Positions 58,199-64,000 of a DNA stretch of 64,000 bases are shown in pieces. The notes below the pieces were generated by a model, which searched no databases, was not told where the DNA came from, and was given only the letters and a program-made list of their open reading frames with translations. The stretch lies in contig CATKHK010000034.1 of assembly GCA_949751835.1 (NCBI GenBank), positions 310,001 through 374,000 of the forward strand, written 5' to 3'. Source of the DNA: Blepharisma japonicum. Its lineage: Eukaryota > Ciliophora > Heterotrichea > Heterotrichida > Blepharismidae. How positions within the stretch are numbered: position 1 is the first letter of the stretch; each line of letters begins with the position of its first letter. The position numbers and the translations under genes were made by a program.

Positions 58199-59131
58199 TT
58201 ATAGCTTTTTAAGCTCATTTTCAAAATATTCATTTTCTAGCTGCTCGTTTGGAAATCTTGTAGCATACTCGGTCCATGAGCCATCATATAAGGAAGTATT
58301 CTGCTTTCCAGCAAGCTCCATTGCAAATAGATTCACACATGCAGTGACCCCAGTCCCACACATATTTATTGTATGTGAATTTTCGTTCATATTGATTCCT
58401 GCGTCTATAAATTGTTTTCTTAATTCTTCAGGACTTTTAAAAGTGCCATCAGCATTGAAATTTAGTTTAAAAAAATGATTTTTTGAATTTTTGGCGTGGC
58501 CACTTCTGATTCCTTTTCTTGGCTCTGGGTCTGTACCTGAAAATCGCTTAGGAGGTCTTGCATCAAGTACCTGGGTGCTATTTTCTGTAGGATTATTTAG
58601 CTTAGCTAGATAGGAAACTACCGTTTCCAAGCTTTTTACCTTATTTTGATCAAATTTATACTGATAATCCTGATCATTTTCACTTGTGGTATTTTCATAA
58701 ATTTCGTACTCAGAACTTATCGTCGGATGCCCTTCAGAAATCCACTTAGGTAGCCCACCATCAAGTATCGCTACATTTTTTCTTCCAAAGCATTTAAAAG
58801 TATACCATACACGTGGAGCTGTGAATCCTCCTCCATATCGGTCGTAACACACAAGGAGATTTTCGTCGTTTTTGATGCGTAATTTTTTCATGAAATCAAT
58901 AAAAGTCTCTAATTTTGGCATCATATGGGGCAGAGGAATGGTTTTGTCAGCAACTTCATCAATTTCAAAGAACTTTGCCCCTGGGAGACGGATGCGAAAA
59001 TGCTCAGATTTGGAGTTTCCAGGGACACCTGGAATATCATAGCTTGCATCCAGAATATATAAAGGAACCCTTTGATTAAGCAAGTCAGCAAGCTGCCTAG
59101 TTTTTATTAAAGTGGAGAATCTTGTGACCAT
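58199..59131 (-). CDS. Two-domain sulfurtransferase (rhodanese / 3-mercaptopyruvate type)
   Basis: 310 residues, no TGA, no intron. Two rhodanese domains: the inactive N-terminal one (YILDASYDIPGVPGNSKSEH, PGAKFFEIDEVADKTIPLPH, LLVCYDRYGGGFTAPRVWY, AILDGGLPKWISEGHP) and the catalytic C-terminal one (VLDARPPKRFSGTDPEPRKG, SGHAKNSKNHF, INMCGTGVTAC, LYDGSWTEYA). The active-site Cys is residue 258 in CGTGVTA; a CG(S/T)GVT loop is typical of mercaptopyruvate sulfurtransferases, whereas thiosulfate sulfurtransferases carry CRKGVT. It transfers sulfane sulfur from 3-mercaptopyruvate to thiol acceptors. The N-terminus (MVTRFSTLIKTRQLA) could be a weak mitochondrial presequence. Confidence 0.94.
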   Translation of the reverse strand: MVTRFSTLIKTRQLADLLNQRVPLYILDASYDIPGVPGNSKSEHFRIRLPGAKFFEIDEVADKTIPLPHMMPKLETFIDFMKKLRIKNDENLLVCYDRYGGGFTAPRVWYTFKCFGRKNVAILDGGLPKWISEGHPTISSEYEIYENTTSENDQDYQYKFDQNKVKSLETVVSYLAKLNNPTENSTQVLDARPPKRFSGTDPEPRKGIRSGHAKNSKNHFFKLNFNADGTFKSPEELRKQFIDAGINMNENSHTINMCGTGVTACVNLFAMELAGKQNTSLYDGSWTEYATRFPNEQLENEYFENELKKL

Positions 59132-59282
59132 TTTCTTTATTTTAGTAAATTTGATTATATTTTAAACAGAAAATACAGGAATTTTTATTATGACAATAGA
59201 AAAATCTTTATATATTTGCTTAATTTTAATTAAAAGCAGAAAAATCAGGTAAATTTTAGGATATAATAATAAGTCATATTTA

Positions 59283-59471
59283 ATGTTTAAGTTTTCAAAT
59301 AAAACTCCGTCACCTATAAGGCATCAAGCAAGGTTCGTTTTGGACTCTTCAAGCTTCTCAAAAGGATACAATGAATACAATGGCTTAAAAGATCCATACC
59401 TAGAAGGATTCTTCGCATCAGAAAGAAGAAAAAAACTTTTACTAGCCCAGAACCTTGTAAATTATAATTAG
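59283..59471 (+). CDS. Small basic hypothetical protein (62 aa)
   Basis: Frame MFKFSNKTPSPIRHQARFVL to TAG, with no TGA. Composition is Ser/Lys/Tyr rich, with a compact C-terminal motif DPYLEGFFASERRKKLLLAQ that looks like an amphipathic helix. No family recognised. It starts 151 bp from the divergent sulfurtransferase and ends 30 bp before the next plus-strand frame. Confidence 0.55.
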   Translation: MFKFSNKTPSPIRHQARFVLDSSSFSKGYNEYNGLKDPYLEGFFASERRKKLLLAQNLVNYN

Positions 59472-59501
59472 ATCAATCAAAAAGGGAAAATTAACGATGG
59501 C

Positions 59502-59732
59502 ATGTGCAAGAAGAAAATACTAGACATTTCATTAAGTCGGCTTACAAAAAAGAAATCCATGAAAGCTCACTCCACAAATGGATCTACTTCAGTTACCAAA
59601 AGAACGTTTAAAAAAGAAGAAAATGAAGTCCAGCCTATGAGTTCAGAACAGTTTAAGAAGCTTATAGAAGATTTTCGAAAACAAAATGGGATCGAAAACA
59701 ACAAGCACTTATTCATTACAAATCATGAATAA
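59502..59732 (+). CDS. Small basic hypothetical protein (76 aa)
   Basis: Frame MCKKKILDISLSRLTKKKSM to TAA, without TGA. Lys/Ser rich first half, then a probable helix QPMSSEQFKKLIEDFRKQNG. No family recognised. An overlapping ATG six bases upstream is in another frame that stops after eight codons. The 30-bp distance from the previous stop leaves almost no room for a promoter. Confidence 0.5.
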   Translation: MCKKKILDISLSRLTKKKSMKAHSTNGSTSVTKRTFKKEENEVQPMSSEQFKKLIEDFRKQNGIENNKHLFITNHE

Positions 59733-59833
59733 ACAATTTTAAATAACTTACTATTTTAATTTTTATTTAAAAAACAACTTTTCTACCTACAAATATCCAC
59801 AAAATAAGAAAACAATCACAAATAATTAATTGT

Positions 59834-61621
59834 ATGTCCATTTCTCAGCAAACCCCAGGCAAACATTCCACCCCAGCTTTTGAGCAGTCTCAATTTTCCC
59901 CTTATGACACAATTGAAAACTTAAATTTCCAAGCCAACTCTCTCTTTAGTTCTCTTGACAAATTATCCTTACCTTCTCCAGAGCAGCAAAAATTAATTGA
60001 TGAAATAAAAACAGGAATTTTGAATTTACTATCAGAATGAGAAGACGCCTATGAAGCCAAAATTCAGGTCCCAGCCATCTCAATTCCACCTAATTCTTTA
60101 AGAATTACAGAAAATTCTGAAGAAGAAATAAGAAATCTTAAAGAAGAATACGAAATTAGGATTATAGAACTAGAAGAAAAATTAAAAGAAACAGAAAACC
60201 AGTGCTTAAAAATGCATGCAGATTGCCAAGATCAATTAAAAGATATAGACCATGATATCGATGAAATTATGCATCATTATAAACAAAAGTGAAAAAAGAA
60301 GCCGGTAATTGGAAATATTTTGCAAGACTTGTTTAGTCAAGAAGAATTGGAGGAAGAAGGAAGAATTGCGCTAGGAGAAAAGAGAAAAACTAAAGAAATA
60401 CAAATAAAGAAACTTGAGATGAGCGGAGAAGAGAACTGGGATATGAATGTGGACAGTGAGGATAGTTCAGGACCGCCTAGCCAGCTTGAAGGAAGCGGGC
60501 TGATTTTGTATGATAAATTGCATGATTTGAAAAAAAAGCTGTATAATTATAGGCATAAAGAAGAAAATAGTTTGAAAAATACTTTAGATAATGCATTTGT
60601 TGAAAGTTTACCAATTTCAATGAAATCAATATCAAATTGTGAATCTCTCAAATTAACAAATTTGCTTTCTGGACTGAAATCAAGAGACAGCAGCTTATTA
60701 GCTGAGCAAACCTATGGCAAAGGAGAAAAAATTGAAAATAAAATAAATGAAATACCCAAAGTAGACCAAAATTTAAAGCCAAATGAGATAAATAATTTAC
60801 TTTCTGAAAAGCTAACTTTAGATGAAAAAGAACAGCTTGTACTAACACTAATAGATAGAGAAAATTCAGAGGCAAGTCATGATGTCTGCTTAGAAGACTT
60901 ATTGGATATTTCTCAAAACGATGTATCTCGTAAAGAAATAACTGTCATAGAGACTACTGAGCAAAGCGATAATTCTTTTGCTAGCTTTTTAAAAGCAAAT
61001 TCTAAAAACCCAGAAAATAACTCCCTGAATTTTTCGAATGTTTTAACTTTCAAAAAACCAGAAAAAGATTCATTTATTTCTCAAGTAGAAAATTCGTTTG
61101 ATGAATTTTTAAAAGAAAAATCATTTAGTCATATCAATGATTCTAAATCTATAGAAATTTCTGGTATAGCTGACTCAAAACCCTTTGAAAATTCAAATAT
61201 CGAGGAATCCAAAAACTTTCAAAGTTTTGCTCTGCTACTTTCCCCTATAAATTCTTCAAAGCCTCCCTTCTTCCCTGCAATAATCCCTTCAAAGCTTGAT
61301 ACTTCAAATGATTCATTGCAAAATAATTCACTTTTTTCAGATAACAGCTTTCCATCTCCTAATAATCCTAAGAAAAAACCCAAAAAAAGGCAGCTTTTAA
61401 ACCGCCCTAAGATTTTTGATAAAGAAGACTCCTCAATTCTTCCACCTTTAAACACATCGACTGAGTCTAAATCTAAGCCAAAAATACAACTGCTTCCACA
61501 GCCTCCTTCTGAGCCTTCTGAGAGAAAAAAACCATTCAGTTTCCGAGGCAGATTTTTCCGGCTGATTGCTGCGTCTCAGTCTAAATTAATCCCCTCTCTT
61601 CCAAACCCACAATTTTTATAA
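59834..61621 (+). CDS. Coiled-coil hypothetical protein (595 aa)
   Basis: One exon with TGA as Trp at 60038-60040 and near 60290. After a Gln/Pro/Ser-rich head (MSISQQTPGKHSTPAFEQSQ), residues about 85-150 form a coiled coil (RNLKEEYEIRIIELEEKLKE). Residues about 160-270 are charged helices. The second half is Ser/Asn/Glu-rich and probably disordered, with many SP sites and a basic Pro/Lys-rich C-terminus (NNPKKKPKKRQLLNRPK ... FSFRGRFFRLIAASQSK). The layout suits a cytoskeletal or nuclear scaffold, but no family is recognised. Its stop is 30 bp from the next start. Confidence 0.8.
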
Positions 61622-61651
61622 CTTATAATTAGCTGTAAAATTTATTTATAA

Positions 61652-62605
61652 ATGCGATCAAGAAGAAATAGCTCTGAACCATCTCCTGATGTGATTTTTG
61701 AAGCTGGCGAAGACCTCTACACCAATGCAAGTCTCGCCTTAACAAAAGGTGCAATAAAGCGAATTTCTTTAGCTAGGCCGCGCGTTGCTCAAAGTTATTG
61801 TTTTGAGTTCTGTGGGATTATAGGAGTCGCTTATAGAGCTCTCAGATTTGTCTTGGATTCAAAACCTTTGAATGAAGAGACTTATATCATTGCTCCATGC
61901 ATTGTAAAAGTCTTCCATTCCTGTGATATATTACAATCAGCACAAAACAGCTTGCAGCCAGCGTTATTAGAACTTTTTAACAGTGGCCTTGAAGCAGACA
62001 TTAAAATCGAGACATCAGAAAATAAGATTTTTTCAGCCCACAAGTGCATACTGATGTGCAGGTCGCCAAAATTTAGGGCTATGTTTAATAGCGCTATGAC
62101 TGAATGCGAAAATTCTTATATAAAGCTGCCAGATACAGACCCGTGCTTATTTGATAGGCTACTTAAGTGGATTTATACAGGAAGCACATTGATGCCTGAA
62201 GATATCAATGATTTATGCAGCTTGCTGGTGATGGCTGATGAGTACATGCTTAATGATTTAAAGATGAGGTGTGAAGAAGACATTATTTCGAAGCTATGTC
62301 CTGAAAATGTGGTACAAATTATGGAAATTGCCCATAAGTTGCCATTAGTATCTGATAACTTGATGAGCGAATGCAAAGAAGTTTTCGTTAAAGAATACAA
62401 CAAAGTCAAAGAATGCCAGCCTGACATGGAAAAAATCATTGCATCAGTACCTGGGCTGATGACTGAGATTTTTTCTCATTTTCATAAAAGTTCCAACAAG
62501 CACAAAGCAAGAAGAGTTACATTTAGAATTGAAGACGCTGGAGACCCACTAGAAGACGTTTCTACTGTATATTCTGGGTACTCGTCAACAGGATCTTATG
62601 CATAA
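61652..62605 (+). CDS. BTB/POZ domain protein (317 aa)
   Basis: Complete frame MRSRRNSSEPSPDVIFEAGE to TAA with no TGA. The first 105 residues are a unique N-terminal region (ISLARPRVAQSYCFEFCGII). Residues about 110-215 are a BTB domain: LFNSGLEADIKIETSENKIF, SAHKCILMCRSPKFRAMFNS, MTECENSYIKLPDTDPCLFD, LLKWIYTGS, LLVMADEYMLNDLKMRCEE. A BACK-like helical segment (NVVQIMEIAHKLPLVSDNLM) follows. BTB-BACK proteins usually act as CUL3 ubiquitin-ligase substrate adaptors; no kelch or MATH substrate domain is present. The 3' end of this gene is part of a tandem duplication with the insulysin 5' end. Confidence 0.9.
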   Translation: MRSRRNSSEPSPDVIFEAGEDLYTNASLALTKGAIKRISLARPRVAQSYCFEFCGIIGVAYRALRFVLDSKPLNEETYIIAPCIVKVFHSCDILQSAQNSLQPALLELFNSGLEADIKIETSENKIFSAHKCILMCRSPKFRAMFNSAMTECENSYIKLPDTDPCLFDRLLKWIYTGSTLMPEDINDLCSLLVMADEYMLNDLKMRCEEDIISKLCPENVVQIMEIAHKLPLVSDNLMSECKEVFVKEYNKVKECQPDMEKIIASVPGLMTEIFSHFHKSSNKHKARRVTFRIEDAGDPLEDVSTVYSGYSSTGSYA

Positions 62606-62657
62606 TAACCATTATGTTTCCAATAATTTTTGATAAATTCCGTTTAAATAATCTAAA

Positions 62658-63142
62658 ATGTCAATCGAAAAGACCCAAATGACTCACGTGACTATCACTA
62701 TTTCGAGCTCCCCAACAAAATGAAGTGTCTTGTTATTAGTGACCCTGAAACTGATATGGCAGCTGAATCAGTTGATGTGAATGCAGGAAGTCAATCAGAC
62801 CCTAAAAGTACTCAAGGATTGGCTTATTTTTTGGAGCACATGCTTTTTCTTGGCACTGAAAAATACCCAGTAGAAAATTATTATTGTTTCCGATATAAAA
62901 AAATAATAATAATTTTTGGTATAGAAATAACCAGGGTAATCGGAGAGAGGATACTCTTCTTTTCTATCTGAAAACGCTGGCTATGGCAATGCTTATACAT
63001 GGATTGAAGATACAAATTTCCACTTTAAGGTTTCTGTCAATAAATTAGAACAAGCTTTAGATTTTTTTTCACAATTTTTTATTGGTCCTTTGTTTTCAAA
63101 AGATGCGGTGGATAGGGAATTAAAAGCTGTTTGATCAAGCAT
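62658..63142 (+). pseudogene. Truncated insulysin copy (M16 metalloprotease pseudogene)
   Basis: The ATG at 62658 begins a copy of the gene at 63356. One base is missing shortly after the start (AAGACCCAAATG versus AAGAGCCCTAATG), which shifts the frame. The HxxEH zinc motif reads LAYFLEH (His to Tyr). A 70-bp insertion interrupts the coding sequence at 62884-62953. The copy ends at about 63142, after the block equivalent to KDAVDRELKAV, where sequence switches to a second BTB tail. It cannot make a working enzyme. Confidence 0.9.
62884..62953. mobile_element. 70-bp TA-flanked insertion, candidate IES-like element
   Basis: Copy 2 of the insulysin start reads GAAAATTATTA then CTCTTCTTTTC without a gap; copy 1 has 70 extra bases exactly between them, beginning TTGTTTCCGATATAAAA and ending TCGGAGAGAGGATA. 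Both edges carry a TA dinucleotide. The two ends share TCCGAT in inverted orientation (TTTCCGAT inward from the left, CTCCGAT inward from the right), an imperfect terminal inverted repeat. TA-bounded short insertions are the hallmark of ciliate internal eliminated sequences. Confidence 0.5.
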
Positions 63143-63151
63143 AAACCTTCC

Positions 63152-63770
63152 CGAAATTTTTCTCATTTTCATATAAATTCCAACAAGCACAAAGCAAGGA
63201 GAGTTACATTTAGAAAATCAGTAGCTGGAGACCTACTAGAAGACGTTTTTAATATATATTCTAGCTACTTGTCAACTGAAGCTTATGAATAATAACCATT
63301 ATGCTTTCAATAATTTTTGTTAAATTCCTTTCCCCGTCTGACTAATAATCTAAAAATGTCAATCGAAAAGAGCCCTAATGACACACGTGACTATCACTAT
63401 TTCGAGCTCCCCAACAAGATGAAATGTCTCGTTATTAGTGACCCTGACACTGATATGGCAGCTGCGTCGGTTGATGTGAATGTAGGAAGTCAGTCAGACC
63501 CTAAAAGTACCCAAGGGCTGGCTCATTTTTTGGAGCACATGCTTTTTCTTGGCACTGAAAAATACCCAGTAGAAAATTATTACTCTTCTTTTCTATCTGA
63601 AAATGCTGGCTCTGATAATGCTTATACAGGTACTGAAGATACAAATTTTCACTTTAAGGTTGCTGTCGATAAATTAGAGCAAGCTTTAGAGATTTTTTCA
63701 CAATTTTTTATTGGACCTCTGTTCTCAAAAGATGCTGTGGATAGAGAATTGAAAGCTGTTGACTCAGAGC
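63152..63770. repeat. Tandem duplication, unit 2
   Basis: Second unit of the duplication starting at 62465. It opens with a degraded BTB 3' end (63152-63291, with base changes and a shifted frame) and continues into the intact insulysin 5' region. Confidence 0.88.
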
Positions 63771-64000
63771 ATAGCAAAAACTTGAAGAATGATATGTGGA
63801 GACTTATGCAGTTGTCAAGAAATTTCGCACTTGAGTGGCATTCGTTTAATCATTTTGCGACTGGGAATTTGGAAACTTTAAATAAGCCAGACATATATGA
63901 TCAAGTTAGAGAATTTTACAACACAAAATATTCTAGCAATATCATGGGCATCGTCCTCTATGGCAAAGAAAACACTCAAACTCTTGAAAACTGGGTCAGA
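63356..64000 (+). CDS. IDE: Insulysin-type M16 metalloprotease, 5' part
   Basis: Open from ATG at 63356 to the window end (215 codons), continuing beyond. MSIEKSPNDTRDYHYFELPN is followed by KCLVISDPDTDMAAASVDV. The inverted zinc motif HxxEH is intact in GLAHFLEHMLFLGTEKYP, and the third zinc ligand Glu lies in ELKAVDSEHSKNL, with NAYTGTEDTNFHF in between. These are hallmark sequences of the insulin-degrading enzyme/pitrilysin family, which degrades short peptides in the cytosol or peroxisome. No TGA or intron is seen in the visible part. The preceding broken copy arose from a tandem duplication of this region. Confidence 0.95.
   Translation, partial: MSIEKSPNDTRDYHYFELPNKMKCLVISDPDTDMAAASVDVNVGSQSDPKSTQGLAHFLEHMLFLGTEKYPVENYYSSFLSENAGSDNAYTGTEDTNFHFKVAVDKLEQALEIFSQFFIGPLFSKDAVDRELKAVDSEHSKNLKNDMWRLMQLSRNFALEWHSFNHFATGNLETLNKPDIYDQVREFYNTKYSSNIMGIVLYGKENTQTLENWVR

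Larger units (their letters stand above)
62465..63142. repeat. Tandem duplication, unit 1 (BTB 3' end + insulysin 5' end)
   Basis: This segment runs from the BTB 3' coding end through the spacer into the insulysin 5' region and is repeated from 63152. The shared stretch includes CCAACAAGCACAAAGCAA, TTATGAATAATAACCATT-like spacer and ATGTCAATCGAAAAGA. Unit 1 holds the intact BTB end and the broken insulysin start. Confidence 0.9.

Noticed and set aside
1-64000. CRISPR arrays, bacterial operons, insertion sequences
   Set aside because: No direct-repeat/spacer arrays, Shine-Dalgarno-linked genes or transposase genes were seen; gene content is eukaryotic throughout.

Overview
The window looks like somatic (macronuclear) DNA of a heterotrich ciliate close to Blepharisma. 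Three things point there. The sequence is AT-rich. In-frame TGA codons fall at conserved tryptophans (for example the ITDWW motif of phospholipase D and the WSWGGGW segment of the ammonium transporter), while TAA and TAG end genes. Several genes carry GT...AG introns of exactly 15 nt. TGA=Trp with 15-nt introns is known from Blepharisma; the species name remains an inference. Under the standard code almost every large gene here breaks into pieces, so the gene models below were joined through TGA and across the 15-nt introns.

Layout. 1-8.7 kb: partial and hypothetical genes, an endonuclease/exonuclease/phosphatase-fold protein, ubiquilin, tRNA-Leu(AAG), a secreted S1/P1 nuclease and a small hypothetical gene. 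8.7-16.1 kb (minus): one uninterrupted 2474-residue USP9X/USP24-like deubiquitinase. 16.2-32 kb: two tandem giant coiled-coil paralogues (1888 and about 1821 residues) separated by about 4.5 kb of decayed DNA that also holds a B-box/kelch gene and a kelch pseudogene. 32.6-36.2 kb: a tandem CCCH zinc finger protein, a DoxX-like membrane protein, an AGC-type pseudokinase and a conserved hypothetical. 36.2-40.0 kb: a second graveyard of gene relics and duplicated fragments. 40.9-46.2 kb: a single-exon separase. 46.2-54.5 kb: a TPR protein, a four-TM cysteine-rich membrane protein, PX-PH phospholipase D, a small coiled-coil protein and an oxysterol-binding protein. 54.7-59.1 kb: a voltage-sensor-like protein, a p23 co-chaperone, an ammonium transporter and a sulfurtransferase. 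59.3-64 kb: small proteins, a coiled-coil protein, a BTB protein, and a tandem duplication in which a broken insulysin copy precedes the real insulysin gene, which runs off the end.

Common themes are housekeeping eukaryotic functions: ubiquitin/proteostasis (ubiquilin, USP, p23, BTB), chromatid separation (separase), lipid signalling (PLD, OSBP) and membrane transport. Genes are packed very tightly, often 18-40 bp apart. The most unusual signals are a 70-bp TA-flanked insertion inside the broken insulysin copy (a candidate retained or lost internal eliminated sequence), the truncated and reshuffled coiled-coil paralogue, a kinase that has lost its catalytic residues, and an ammonium transporter lacking the second pore histidine.
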